From Bradyrhizobium sp. LLZ17 (GTDB taxonomy: Bacteria; Pseudomonadota; Alphaproteobacteria; Rhizobiales; Xanthobacteraceae): a stretch of 64,000 bases of DNA. The notes beneath the pieces were generated by a model, which did not search any database, had not been told where the DNA came from, and saw only the letters and a program-made list of their open reading frames with translations. Numbering within the stretch: the stretch's first letter is position 1; the number at the start of each line of letters is the position of its first letter. The DNA is taken from assembly GCF_041200145.1 (NCBI RefSeq), contig NZ_CP165734.1, positions 3,472,001-3,536,000 of the forward strand, given 5' to 3'. Positions 21,236 to 31,156 of this stretch are shown in pieces. Both the position numbers and the translations under genes were made by a program.

Positions 21236-21994
21236 AGATCGAGCGGCTGCTACCCGGCATGGGCAGCCCCAAATACTCCTGATCATCTGCACCCAACTTA
21301 CCTGGATGAAGAACATCGGTTCTATCCGGAATCGTCCACCGAAGAGTTCTGTTGTGGTGTATCTTCTCGTCATGGGTGACTTGTTGCGAACTTGCCTGAT
21401 GCGACGATCCGCGCAGACATCTCCGATGGTTTGGCTACGCAAGCCATGCCAGCAGGGGGGTCTGCTCGCCTCTCCGCCTTAACAAGTCCGCAACGTTATG
21501 GCGTTGAGCTAACGATGTTGGTGCAAGATGCCAGAATTCGACTGAAACGCTCCACAGCCAAAATGGCGACGGAAGCCAATTCGCATCATCCGGCGATCCG
21601 TTAGTTTGTCACCTAAAGACACGTCGCCGGCTTCAGCAGATCATGCAAAAGCGACGCCGATGCTTCGCCAGTTCGTCGAGCGAGAGGCTTGCAATTTCGC
21701 TCTTGCGACGATCTGACGATGGGCTTTCATCTCATTCCTTCTCATGTCCAGGTTAGCCGGCTTGCCGCCTGAGACACCGTCAATGCGTCATCTATGTGGC
21801 CGACCACCCTGATTCACCATTGATTCACGGCCAGAGGTCCGGCCGCGCGGGTCGCACTTTTGAACAGCCTCGCTCATTGGCGTTACCGTGGGAGGGCGTT
21901 TCGCAGTTCAGCCCTAGAGCCGTCCAACGGAGAGGCTTCCGCGCCGCGATCACAACGCATTGACCTTCGATGCAACCGTTCGCTCCGGCGGCGA
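21236..21994. other. Intergenic, nothing recognised
   Basis: No coding sequence, RNA or repeat is supported here. Open frames are short and in conflict across strands. Confidence 0.45.
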
Positions 21995-22183
21995 TCAGAA
22001 CTGCCCGTCAACCCCATTTCTTTGCTGCCCCTCCGCGAGGCGGGCCAGCTTATCATATTCCTCAGCGACCTTGAGGAGCCTGCATCTGGATGTGTCGTCC
22101 TCGAGCGACTCCGCTTTTACTCGCGTCGCTTCCGCACGACCTCGCCAATGTTTGGCGTCGGAGAATGGTTTCTTCTGCTTCAT
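21995..22183 (-). CDS. Small conserved hypothetical protein
   Basis: 62 residues, highly charged and helical: KHWRGRAEATRVKAESLEDD, then LLKVAEEYDKLARLAEGQQ. This W-RxRAEE...A.M...IAEDYE.LA pattern is common in short Bradyrhizobium proteins of unknown function. It probably forms a helical hairpin. It is isolated in accessory DNA. Confidence 0.65.
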   Translation of the reverse strand: MKQKKPFSDAKHWRGRAEATRVKAESLEDDTSRCRLLKVAEEYDKLARLAEGQQRNGVDGQF

Positions 22184-23565
22184 GCAAAAGACGATGCAAT
22201 ATTTAGATCAAGAAAATGCGACACATGACCTACGTAAGATCCCGTAGGCCGGCTTTCACCAAAGCACAGCTCATTCGCCTCCATCTACCGCCCGCTCTGT
22301 CAATGTCTGAGATGCGACAAGCCACTCGCAACAAACCCAAGGAGTAAGCTTCACTACGGTCTTCTCGGTTGAGAACGCCCGCTTGGAAACACCAAGCCAA
22401 CGCAAAATGATAATGGCGATTGGATCTCGCGTCAGGTCCCCGCGTTAAATGCGCTACTCTCGACATAAGGGCTTGAATCGGACGTAGCGTCAGATTGTAA
22501 GGTCTTCATGCAGCCGGCGACCGCAACTGGCCGTACAACAGCTTGCGGGCGACAAAATTGGGAATGTGTGATTTGGAGCTCAGATTTGAGAACGCCCGCG
22601 GTGGCCCCAAACGCCTCAGTGAGGCGGCCTCGGCGAATCGTTGCAAGATCTCGGGATGAAACCGGGAGTGCAGCAGAACCGGTTTCTAAGATCGGAACAG
22701 CATCGCCGCATGGCGATTGCCCCGATTTGAGATATTGCTCACGGCGGAGGCCGCCGTCCGGAGATCAGCGCCTTGCCGCTCAGAGTGGAATGGAAGTTGG
22801 AGGCCATACCCAAATTATGCGGTCGTGATCCAACCACCACCAATCTGCAAATGGCTTGCTCGCGCCGAAACGGGGCAGCTGTAGGCATACACGTTGCCAT
22901 AGTGTTCGGTACGCATCCTCCTATCGCGACGTTTCTCGTCATGCCTGGCTGCAATGATTCGGCCATCGGAGGAAAGATGGTCCGATTATACGCTGGCTCA
23001 CAGTTTGCTGAGCAATCTCAGGAGGGTTCAGGCCTAAGAAATTACGGCCTCCTCGACGCATCGAAAGCTCGAGAAGCCCGATTGCATGGCGCGCTTCATT
23101 CGCGGCCCAACGATAGGCCCTTCGGGCAGGTCGCATGTCCAAGCGCCGGTCATTCTATGGCCTTCTTGGCGACCCTGAGCGAGCTGGGCATTACTTCGAT
23201 TGCGCGGAAGGTGGGGATTGACAGGAACGAATGACAAGACCGCGGATCTACGAACTGGAAAAGAGCCTCGTGAGCCGAAAGAAGGACATGTATGGCTCCC
23301 CGACGCTCAACCCTCAGCGCAACGCGATAGCTGTTGTTCATTCTATTGCGACGCCTGCCGCTTTATGTCCAGCGCGGGCGAGCGTCCACGAGCGCCTGCC
23401 GACGGCTTGGGAGCGAAAGGCTTGCACACCGGACGCACTTCACCTTTACCGCAGACATATACTGCGTGAGGACGCCGTTGCTGCCTGTCCAAATTCAACC
23501 AGCTTGAGTGAGCAATGTCGTCATGTATTTTCGGTTTGAGATCCCGGCGAGGGAAGGGTCGGCAG
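22184..23565. other. Gene-poor region upstream of the SKWP-repeat gene
   Basis: Holds one recurring MerR-type box (22473-22503). Open frames at 22508-22828 and 22773-23234 lie downstream of it but match no family I know. I looked for a type III (tts) box ahead of 23566 and found only an isolated TCGAAAGCT near 23059, without the GTCAG half. Confidence 0.45.
22473..22503 (+). promoter_or_regulatory. Recurring MerR-type promoter box, copy A
   Basis: TTGAAT (22473-22478), 19-base spacer containing ACGTAGCGTCA, then TAAGGT (22498-22503). It shares the 18-mer ACGTAGCGTCAGATTGTA exactly with copy B. An ATG follows at 22508, so a transcript would be nearly leaderless, but the frame downstream is not recognisable. 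Confidence 0.6.
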
Positions 23566-25683
23566 ATGACAAGCCTTGGACAAGCAGCCTCGTTTGACCG
23601 GCTCCCGTTGGAGCAGCGCGTTCACGCTGTACACTCAAAACCACCGAATCGAGCGATGGCCACACTCGATGAGCTTCTCGCAACAATCGGGGATGCTTGC
23701 CGCTGTCACGACGTACGAGCATTCTCAAGTTCACTACTAGAGCATTCCAACCAGCTCACGAGATCAAATCGAGCACGCTTCCTGCGAAAGTCCGGGATTG
23801 CCTTCAAAATCGCATTTGTTCCACGATTTGAAGAAGACATCCGCCTCAAGCAAGCATCGGGATACGCCACGATATGTAATGAGCTAAGCCGCCAGTCTGG
23901 AGGTCAGGCAGGTGCTGAACTTTGCAAAGCTTTGGCGGCTCGGCTCTCGCGTCTTGATCACACACTGATAGAACAAGTCGGCTTCGGATCCCTTTCGCTT
24001 TTCGCATGCTCATTTGGTCGCCACCCTGCATCTTCCGAATGCCGGGATGCCACGATCAGAATTGCTGAAGTTTGTCGCGATAAGCGCGAGACCCTCCAGG
24101 ACCTGACGAGCCTAGACTTATCATTGCTGGTAAACGGGTTTAGCAAGTGGCCGGATCAACCGGCGCTTCGTGAAGCCGCGGTCAAGATCGCGACTGAGAT
24201 ACTTTGCCGGATGCGCTCCGACGATCGTCTCTCCGCGTTCACTCAACAGCATCTCGCAACGCTCGTGAACGGCTTTGGAAAATGGCGGGGAGACGAATGC
24301 TTTCACACGGCCGTTGTCACGATCGCAGATGAGCTTCTGCGCCGAAGCGATCAACTCTCAGATTTCACGCAACAACAGTTGGCGAGTCTGGTCAATGTCT
24401 TCAGCAAGTGGCCGGAAGAGTCGAGTTGTCGCAAAGCAGCGATCGCTATCAGCAACGAGCTTCTCCGCCGCTCCGATCATGTCACCAATTTCAGTCCGCA
24501 GCGTCTGGCCAACTTCGTGAACGGATTCAGCAGGTGGCCGGGCGAGTTCGCGGCTCGGCAAGTCACAGTCAAGATCGCGGGTGAACTCGTTCGCCGCGCG
24601 CTTTCCGTCGATCAGCTCGGTGACTTCGCTCACCATGATCTGGCGAGTTTGGTCAACGGCTTCAGCAAGTGGACGAAGGAGGTTGCCTGTCTAACCGCTA
24701 CCGTTGCCATCGCGGATGTGGTCATCTGTCACACTCGTCATGCCAAGCGCCTCTCTTGCTTTCGCTACCAGGAACTCGGCATGCTGGTAAACGGCTTCAG
24801 CAAATGGCGGAAGGACACGACTTGCCGCCTAGCCACAATTGCAATTGCCGATGAAGTGCTCGCCCGCAGTCGCGGCGTCGACGGAGTCTCCTGCATTACT
24901 GACCAGGGACTGCCGAACCTCGTAAACGGGTTCAGCAAGTGGCCACAACAGGCGTCTCTTCGCGATGCCACGGCAGCGATCGCCCAGGAGGTCGTTTGCC
25001 GTGCCCGCCGCGCGGATCGGCTCTCTGAATTTACGCCGCAGGGACTGGCTATTCTCTTGGACGGCTTCAGTAAATGGCCAACAGCGGTTCCGCTGCGCGA
25101 AGCTGCGACTGCAATCGCCCGCGAGGTTCTTGTTCGGGCCTGCCGTACCGACAGGCTTTCTCATTTTACGGGTGGAGGACTGGCGATGCTCGCCAACGGC
25201 TTGAGCAAGTGGCGGCAAGAGGCGAGCTCTCGCAGTGCGACAGTAGCCATCGCGCAGGAGATTCTTCGCCGCGCCCATCAAATTGGTGAGTTTAGCGAGC
25301 AGGAGCTCGCACACCTCGTGCGTGCGTTCAGCAACCGGCCGGAAGAGGTCACCTCTCGCGAAGTCGCCGTCGTGATCTCAGAGGAGGTCCTCCGCCGTAT
25401 TAGCGAGACTGGTCGTTTCACCGAGCAAGAGTTCGCAGACCTGGAGAATGGGTTGATCAAGTGGTCCGAAGTGGCGATCTGTCGTCGAGCCGCTGCGGCT
25501 ATCGGCAATTTGAGAGCGCGGCGTGACGGACGACGAACATGGTGTCGTCCGTCGTCTTGCAAAGAAGAACAGGGCATCGCTCTTGTGAATGCGCCAAGCA
25601 CCGCGCCGCTCCAAAGGACGACGATTCAATGCGGCACGAGCCAGCAAGTGCCGCAACCAAGGGCAGCACACCTTTATGACTAA
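23566..25683 (+). CDS. SKWP-repeat protein (RipS-like), candidate type III effector
   Basis: About 705 residues, mostly tandem 42-45 residue repeats carrying LVNGFSKWP or close variants (FGKWR, FSRWP, LSKWR), followed by a helical segment (AxxIAxEVLxR) and a short linker ending in an FTxQx-type turn. This is the signature of the SKWP/RipS effectors of Ralstonia, whose repeats are thought to form HEAT/armadillo-like helical solenoids. The N-terminus is Ser/Thr/Gln-rich without a Sec signal or membrane helix, as expected for type III substrates, and the last 45 residues are unrelated to the repeats. ATG 23566 is chosen for GGGAAGGG about six to ten bases upstream; an in-frame start exists at 23515. 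It is much shorter than typical RipS proteins. No tts box was found, so secretion is inferred. Confidence 0.7.
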   Translation: MTSLGQAASFDRLPLEQRVHAVHSKPPNRAMATLDELLATIGDACRCHDVRAFSSSLLEHSNQLTRSNRARFLRKSGIAFKIAFVPRFEEDIRLKQASGYATICNELSRQSGGQAGAELCKALAARLSRLDHTLIEQVGFGSLSLFACSFGRHPASSECRDATIRIAEVCRDKRETLQDLTSLDLSLLVNGFSKWPDQPALREAAVKIATEILCRMRSDDRLSAFTQQHLATLVNGFGKWRGDECFHTAVVTIADELLRRSDQLSDFTQQQLASLVNVFSKWPEESSCRKAAIAISNELLRRSDHVTNFSPQRLANFVNGFSRWPGEFAARQVTVKIAGELVRRALSVDQLGDFAHHDLASLVNGFSKWTKEVACLTATVAIADVVICHTRHAKRLSCFRYQELGMLVNGFSKWRKDTTCRLATIAIADEVLARSRGVDGVSCITDQGLPNLVNGFSKWPQQASLRDATAAIAQEVVCRARRADRLSEFTPQGLAILLDGFSKWPTAVPLREAATAIAREVLVRACRTDRLSHFTGGGLAMLANGLSKWRQEASSRSATVAIAQEILRRAHQIGEFSEQELAHLVRAFSNRPEEVTSREVAVVISEEVLRRISETGRFTEQEFADLENGLIKWSEVAICRRAAAAIGNLRARRDGRRTWCRPSSCKEEQGIALVNAPSTAPLQRTTIQCGTSQQVPQPRAAHLYD
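24000..25510 (+). repeat. About twelve tandem coding repeats of ~130 bp (SKWP units)
   Basis: Within the SKWP-repeat gene, LVNGFSKW-like units recur every 126-135 bases (for example at about 24123, 24258, 24384, 24513, 24651, 24783, 24918, 25053 and 25188). First and last units are degenerate. Diverged DNA with conserved protein motifs indicates an old expansion under selection rather than recent slippage. Confidence 0.75.
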
Positions 25684-26041
25684 GGCGATCGTGCGTTCTC
25701 AACTTCGTTCAGCCGAACCGAACTCCGATGTACTTTCCGCCAGTAAGGCGAATTATCCGGAAAGCTTTTTGCATAGCCGGCGGGCCTATCGGAGCGCCCT
25801 TGCTCGTGAGATCTTTAGGCGGGCCGGCGGCACGATATGCCGCGGCCGTCCAATGTATCGTTCGACATAGAGCCGGCACCCTCAATGACCGCGCTCTCAC
25901 TACGCGTCCCGACAATGGCGTCCTCCAGAGTATCGAGGCCACACACAATCCACGTGCCTTACTGCAGCAATGGCTACCAAGTAGTCGTTCAAGTGACGAC
26001 CACGTAGTGCGCGAGCTCAGCCCTCAAGGAACTCTCGATCC
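25684..26041. other. Short intergenic gap
   Basis: No feature supported. AAGGAA about ten bases before 26042 is the likely ribosome binding site of the next small gene. Confidence 0.4.
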
Positions 26042-26308
26042 ATGCTCTGCCCGAAATGTCATACAGAAAGCTGGTGCGAGATCGCAATGCACGATCCCTG
26101 GACTGGCCGACCAGTGATCACCTGCAATACTTGTGGTGAGCATGCCGAATACGATTGCCTCCAGCGCAAAATGGCGCACGAGATCATCGCTGCTACGTTG
26201 GCCTGTAACGTGAGCATAGAGAAGCAGCGCGATCCGCGGGCGGCTGCTGATAGGATTTTGGATGCGCTAGAGAATGCCGGTCTAACAATCGCTCGCGCCT
26301 CTAGATGA
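26042..26308 (+). CDS. Small zinc-ribbon-like hypothetical protein
   Basis: 88 residues. The N-terminal third has CPKC (residues 3-6) and CNTC (about 29-32), a four-cysteine zinc-ribbon arrangement. The rest is helical and charged (AADRILDALENAGLTIARA). AAGGAA lies about ten bases upstream of the ATG. I do not recognise a named family; a nucleic-acid or protein-binding ribbon is plausible. Confidence 0.5.
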   Translation: MLCPKCHTESWCEIAMHDPWTGRPVITCNTCGEHAEYDCLQRKMAHEIIAATLACNVSIEKQRDPRAAADRILDALENAGLTIARASR

Positions 26309-27436
26309 GTGGGAGCACCGCCGAACGGCGCCCCTACGAGGCCTTGGCAGCCCATCAGAGAGCATGACCAACTGCGCTGCTCGTTCCATGAGACGTCTGA
26401 TTGCCTCCAGATCCGCCGTCTTCCCCTCGGCCGATCCCCAATAGCAACTCTTTGGTACCAACCACCATTGTAGCAAACACGCCAATCTGGACCGAAGCCC
26501 CGATACTCAGCGGGACCAGGGCTGAGCACCGCTTGGCGGCCTTTCCAACGGATGACGGCCAGGCGGATCTTCGCACAGGTATCGGACCCGCAATGATAGT
26601 TGGCCTGACGTGGCCTGGACCTTGCGGCACCTTGCGAGGTCGATACTTCAAAGTTGTCGACAACGGCGAAGTCACTGTTAGTGTCTCAGAATTCGGCTAT
26701 TGACCAGAATCGCGCGCTGCCGTTTGATCCTGTTTCCTATTCCGCCGGGCCGCCGCGGCTCCAGAATTCCCGGGAAGCAGCCCCATTAAGATCGTGAGAG
26801 CGGATAGCTCGGCTGGATAGGCGGAGCCAATTCGCACACACGCCAGAGAGCATTCTCGCCACGGGCGATTGATTCCGGCGGCGAGGCAGCTCACTCGTTG
26901 CCTAGCGATGAGCCGCCTCACAGCTCGAGCGTCGCTATGTGCGCACAACTCAGCGGACCTGAGTTGCGCGTTCCTCAGACCACCAATAACAAAAAGCCAG
27001 CTGCTTTGGTAAAGACGCCTCCCGCCCTCCTCGCTTCGCGGCTGGCTGCTGGCGAACGAATACGAGTTTGACATATTCACGCGATTAGCCCGCAGGGGGG
27101 ATTGAACCGCACGTAGCGTCAGATTGTAGAGTGCGCAGTTAGGTAGCATCGATCTTCGGTCGATTCAGAATTCCTATGGACAAACCCGAATCACGCCGAT
27201 CGCGTGCGATGAGAGGTCTTCTGCCAAAGCGGCCCGAGGATCGCGCTCAGTGCCGAAGGACGCTATTTCTGTTGTGTCCACGCAAATCGTGGAGCCCTAT
27301 GAAGACACGATCGCTCACATGTAAGAAGGACCAATCCGCCATTGGAGGCTCCGAAAGACGTTTGCGGGCACCGAGTGCCCAACGAGCCGCCGAGAGATTG
27401 ATGCGCTATCCCGGAGCGGTAATGTGAGAAGACCCG
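26309..27436. other. Gene-poor region with one recurring box
   Basis: Contains the MerR-type box copy B (27102-27132). Downstream of it, an 83-codon basic frame (27176-27427) ends ten bases before the GcrA-like gene; it could be a leader gene but has no family match. A 100-codon frame at 26401-26703 is likewise unsupported. Confidence 0.4.
27102..27132 (+). promoter_or_regulatory. Recurring MerR-type promoter box, copy B
   Basis: TTGAAC (27102-27107), 19-base spacer with ACGTAGCGTCA, TAGAGT (27127-27132). The 18-mer ACGTAGCGTCAGATTGTA is identical to copy A, with no similarity in the flanks. The nearest recognisable downstream gene is the GcrA-like small protein at 27437. Confidence 0.6.
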
Positions 27437-27661
27437 ATGAAACGAACAGGGTCTTGCTCGTCGATCACTGTGAGGGGCCAATGCCGGGCCATTGTTGGCT
27501 TCAAAAATGGCGATCCCGGAACCGCCTATATGTGCGGCGAACCCGTTGTGAGGGGACCGCGCCAAAAGCTGTCATCATGGTGCGCTTACCACCATGCCCG
27601 AATGCACGTCATGCCATGGTCGGACGGGCACGGCGTGCTTCAAAGAAAGCAGATTAGTTGA
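27437..27661 (+). CDS. Small GcrA-like cysteine protein
   Basis: 74 residues resembling only the C-terminal part of GcrA, the alphaproteobacterial cell-cycle regulator: QCRAIVGF, a DPG turn, YMCGEPVV, then SSWCAYHHARM. Three Cys and paired His suggest a metal site. The N-terminal DNA-binding half of GcrA is absent, so this is either a stand-alone version of that module or a relic. It follows the MerR-type box at 27102 by about 300 bases on the same strand. Function unknown. Confidence 0.55.
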   Translation: MKRTGSCSSITVRGQCRAIVGFKNGDPGTAYMCGEPVVRGPRQKLSSWCAYHHARMHVMPWSDGHGVLQRKQIS

Positions 27662-28368
27662 CCAACAGTAATCTAAGAGGAGCGCGCGTAGCTGCTGGGC
27701 TTCGGCAACGGTTGCGGCAGCAAGAGAGCTGCCGATACCTCCGCGAGCTGGATCTACTCGACATGCAGGCCCGACGATTGCCCCAAGGCCGACCGCCGCT
27801 CCAGGCAATGAGACCTGACGAACGAGTGTTGAGAGCTCATGTGAGCGCCTCGGAAAGGAAATGATGTGCAAGTCTAGAGCCGTGAGCGACTGAACATTTG
27901 ATCTCGGTACCTTGTCCGCGCGCGGCTCTTCCCAAGTTCTTCTCCGAGGGGCCGCAACTCAAGTTCGATAATTGAGGTAGAACGCAATTGCTCCGTCTGT
28001 TCAGGCTAGTCTCCCCCGAAAGCGTGCTCAAGAACCGGACGTTCCCGCCGTATCGATGACAGAAGGGCCTCGGGATCGGCAAGCCGCCACTTTCAATGAC
28101 ACCGGCATGCGCTCAACGCGGCTTGTTCACGCACATCCGGTCTTCGCCTGGCCATAGTACCGCCGTCGTCCGCGCGCTAGACGCACCATTGTTGTTGACT
28201 CCGTGACGCACTCGCGAGCAATGAACCGCCAGAGTGTTTCCGCTACTGACTTCGTCGTTAGGGGGCAGAGCACACGGCTCGTCGCGATAATCTCCCTGAG
28301 GTTTGATAAAGCAGGTGCACTGGCCTCATTCATGCATTTGCTATGAACTCAAACGGCACAGAGCCAAT
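27662..28368. other. Intergenic, nothing recognised
   Basis: No supported gene, RNA or repeat. Short conflicting open frames only. Confidence 0.4.
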
Positions 28369-28545
28369 ATGCGCGCCTTCACTTTTTCTTGCCCGATTGC
28401 CAACATGATTGTTCAGAAATGGATCGATGATGATAAGGACTGCGCGACAGAGAACGAATTTCAGGGGTTTGTATGTCCGGCTTGCTCGCAGTTGCACTGG
28501 ATGAACAGCAAGACTGGTAAACTCTTAGGCAAGCACAAGAAATGA
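28369..28545 (+). CDS. Small zinc-finger-like hypothetical protein
   Basis: 58 residues starting MRAFTFSCPIANMIVQKWID, then FVCPACSQLHWMN and KTGKLLG. This FxCPxTGxxVQ..W..DD...CPACxxLHxxNxxTGKLLG pattern recurs in short Bradyrhizobium and Rhizobium proteins of unknown role and probably binds one zinc. The frame opens at 28303, but the ATG at 28369 gives the family-like start. No operon partner. Confidence 0.65.
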   Translation: MRAFTFSCPIANMIVQKWIDDDKDCATENEFQGFVCPACSQLHWMNSKTGKLLGKHKK

Positions 28546-28873
28546 GGGAAACTCCCTGGCTCGACGCGCGAGCTGAGCACGGAGAGACTGTGGAACGCTT
28601 CTCCACCAAACGCTCTGCTTACCCCTTATCTGCGCCGCAATTCATTGCTCGCACTCAAGCAATAGAGAAGCGCCTGACGAAGGCCGAACGAAATCTGCCG
28701 GACTGCAAACTTTCGTATAGTCCTTCAAAACCCTTTCGACGTGGAGGGTTTACCTCCGTACAGTTGAGCAATCGACGTAATGCCTGTAGAGGGTCCACAC
28801 TTCGGCAGTTTGAGAGCGTGACGCTTCCGCTTTCGAAGGGCCAGACGCGAGGACGTCGATCGGGGAACGACAT
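28546..28873. other. Intergenic, upstream of noeL
   Basis: No nod box and no sigma-54 promoter found in front of noeL. A TGT-N9-ACA near 28786 has the wrong spacing for a NifA site. GGGGA at 28862-28866 serves the TTG start of noeL. Confidence 0.4.
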
Positions 28874-29980
28874 TTGCCTGCACAGAGAAATAATTTGTTA
28901 AACCAAGAGAGCAAACGACGGGTCGCTCTGATCACCGGCGTGACCGGCCAGGACGGCGCCTATCTCGCCGAATACCTGTTGTCGCTCGGCTATGTCGTGC
29001 ACGGCGTCAAGCGGCGCTCGTCCTCATTCAACACCGCGCGAGTCGACCATCTCTACCAGGACCCGCATGTCGGGAACGTGCCATTCCTGATGCATTACGG
29101 CGACATGACGGATTCGACCAATCTGATGCGACTGGTGCAGCAGATCCGGCCGACCGAGATCTACAATCTCGCGGCGCAAAGCCACGTCGCCGTCAGCTTC
29201 GAGAGCCCGGAATACACAGCTAACGCCGATGCAATCGGCGTGCTGCGCCTGCTGGAAGCCATCCGCATCCTCGGCATGGAGAAGGAGACGCGGTTTTATC
29301 AAGCCTCGACCTCCGAGCTCTATGGCCTCGTGCAGGAGATCCCGCAGAAGGAGACCACGCCGTTCTATCCGCGCTCGCCCTACGGGGTGGCAAAACTCTA
29401 CGGCTACTGGATCACGGTGAACTACCGCGAAGCCTATGGGATGTTCGCCAGCAACGGCATCCTGTTCAACCATGAGAGCCCGATCCGCGGCGAGACCTTT
29501 GTCACCCGCAAAATCACCCGCGGCGTCGCGCGCATCGAGGTTGGACTCGAGGAGACGCTCTATCTCGGCAATCTCTCGGCCAAGCGCGACTGGGGTCATG
29601 CCCGGGATTATGTCGAAGGCATGCACAAGATCCTGCAAGCAGACAAGCCTGACGATTTCGTGCTCGCCACCGGTGAGACACGGTCGGTGCGCGAGATGGT
29701 CGAACTGTCGTTCGCGCAAGTGGGCCGCCGGATCGAATGGCGCGGGGAGGGCATCGACGAGACCGGCGTCGACATGAAGAGCGGCAAGACCGTGGTGAAG
29801 ATCGATCCCACTTACTTCCGTCCGACCGAGGTCGATCTTCTGGTCGGTGACGCCAGCAAGGCGCGCGACATGCTCGGCTGGAAGCCGAAGCGAACGTTTA
29901 CCGAGCTCGTCGCGGAGATGATGGCGAGCGATCTGGCCGATGCAAAGCGGGACGCTGGCAGTGCCAAACGCACCGTTTGA
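28874..29980 (+). CDS. noeL: GDP-mannose 4,6-dehydratase
   Basis: A 368-residue extended SDR enzyme converting GDP-mannose to GDP-4-keto-6-deoxymannose, the first step toward GDP-fucose for NodZ. Seen: [19 protein letters not shown] (NAD(P)-binding GxxGxxG), [40 protein letters not shown] with the catalytic YxxxK, and [19 protein letters not shown], all typical of Gmd. The start is TTG with GGGGA upstream; the first 15 residues are poorly conserved. It overlaps nolK by 41 bases. Third codon positions are much more GC-rich than in the surrounding genes, suggesting a different origin from the rest of the island. Confidence 0.9.
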   Translation: MPAQRNNLLNQESKRRVALITGVTGQDGAYLAEYLLSLGYVVHGVKRRSSSFNTARVDHLYQDPHVGNVPFLMHYGDMTDSTNLMRLVQQIRPTEIYNLAAQSHVAVSFESPEYTANADAIGVLRLLEAIRILGMEKETRFYQASTSELYGLVQEIPQKETTPFYPRSPYGVAKLYGYWITVNYREAYGMFASNGILFNHESPIRGETFVTRKITRGVARIEVGLEETLYLGNLSAKRDWGHARDYVEGMHKILQADKPDDFVLATGETRSVREMVELSFAQVGRRIEWRGEGIDETGVDMKSGKTVVKIDPTYFRPTEVDLLVGDASKARDMLGWKPKRTFTELVAEMMASDLADAKRDAGSAKRTV

Positions 29981-30923
29981 ACTGAAGGGCAGGAGCGTCT
30001 ACGTCGCCGGCCATCGCGGCATGGTCGGCAGCGCGCTGCTGCGCCGGCTGGCGCGCGAGGAGGTGAATCTCGTGACGGTGGACCGGCGCGAGGTCGATCT
30101 CTGCAATCAGGCCGCCGTGTTCGACTGGTTTGCGAGAACGCGTCCGCAAGTCGTATTCCTTGCCGCCGCCAAGGTCGGTGGCATCGTCGCCAATGCCACG
30201 CTGCGCGCCCAGTTCATCTACGATAACATCGCGATCGCAGCCAATGTGATCCAGGCCGCGCATCAGAACGGGGCTGAGAAGCTGATGTTTCTGGGCTCCT
30301 CCTGCATCTATCCGAAGCTGGCGCCGCAGCCGTTGCGCGAGGACTCGGTGTTATCAGGCCCGCTGGAACCGACCAACGAGCCCTATGCGATCGCCAAGAT
30401 TGCCGGGATCAAGATGGCGGAGGCCTATCGCAGCCAGTACGGCAGCGACTTCATCAACGTGATGCCGACCAATCTCTACGGTCCCGGCGACAATTATCAC
30501 CCCGAACTGAGCCATGTCGTCGCGGCGCTGATCCGGCGCTTCCACGAGGCGAAGCTCGCGGGGGCCAAGAGCGTCGTGGTGTGGGGCACCGGAACGCCAC
30601 GTCGCGAGTTCCTCTATGTCGACGACATGGCGGACGCCTGCGTGCACCTGATGAAGACTTATTCGAGCGCGGAGCTGGTCAACATTGGCACCGGCGAGGA
30701 CATCACCATCGCCGAATTCGCTCGCGTCGTCGCCGAAATCGTCGGCTACGGCGGCGAAATCAGTTTCGACACCTCGCGGCCCGACGGCACGCCGCGCAAG
30801 CTGCTCGACGTCAGCCGTCTCGCTAAGCTCGGCTGGCGCGCGAAAACATCGCTTGCAGATGGAATGCGGCAGACCTACCAGACCTTCTTGGCGCTATCGG
30901 CTACATCGGACAAAAGGAGATAA
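29940..30923 (+). CDS. nolK: GDP-L-fucose synthase
   Basis: A 327-residue SDR epimerase-reductase that finishes GDP-L-fucose. Seen: [18 protein letters not shown] near residue 20, [39 protein letters not shown] with the catalytic YxxxK, and [11 protein letters not shown]. It begins inside the end of noeL (41-base overlap); a GTG at 29961 is an alternative start. Substrate supply for NodZ at 40.5-41.5 kb is the expected role. Codon use matches noeL, so the pair probably moved together. Confidence 0.9.
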   Translation: MQSGTLAVPNAPFELKGRSVYVAGHRGMVGSALLRRLAREEVNLVTVDRREVDLCNQAAVFDWFARTRPQVVFLAAAKVGGIVANATLRAQFIYDNIAIAANVIQAAHQNGAEKLMFLGSSCIYPKLAPQPLREDSVLSGPLEPTNEPYAIAKIAGIKMAEAYRSQYGSDFINVMPTNLYGPGDNYHPELSHVVAALIRRFHEAKLAGAKSVVVWGTGTPRREFLYVDDMADACVHLMKTYSSAELVNIGTGEDITIAEFARVVAEIVGYGGEISFDTSRPDGTPRKLLDVSRLAKLGWRAKTSLADGMRQTYQTFLALSATSDKRR

Positions 30924-31156
30924 TCATGCAGCTGCTAGCCTCTGACGGGGCTCATTGTCCGATTGCCAGAAAGTTGCTTTAGGATTGTTCCGGAGAATTC
31001 GACAGGCCTCCACGCTTTGCTTGGAGCTCGCGCACCTGCTGGTGACGCGGCCAGATGGAGCGCAGGCACGGCTCGACTGGCCGATACTATAGCGAGCGAA
31101 TTGTCAGGCGCGCCTTCCGGCCTGCTCTGTGTTGAACTTGAGGTAAACTGATTAGC

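Noticed and set aside
23055..23075. TCGAAAGCT, half of a type III tts box
   Set aside because: The GTCAG half is missing at the right distance, and it is 500 bases from the effector gene.
24000..25510. Regular ~130-bp spacing that might suggest a CRISPR or DNA repeat array
   Set aside because: The DNA units are diverged and in frame; the periodicity is explained by SKWP protein repeats.
28780..28800. TGT-ACA pair that might be a NifA site ahead of noeL
   Set aside because: The spacer is nine bases instead of ten and no -24/-12 promoter follows.
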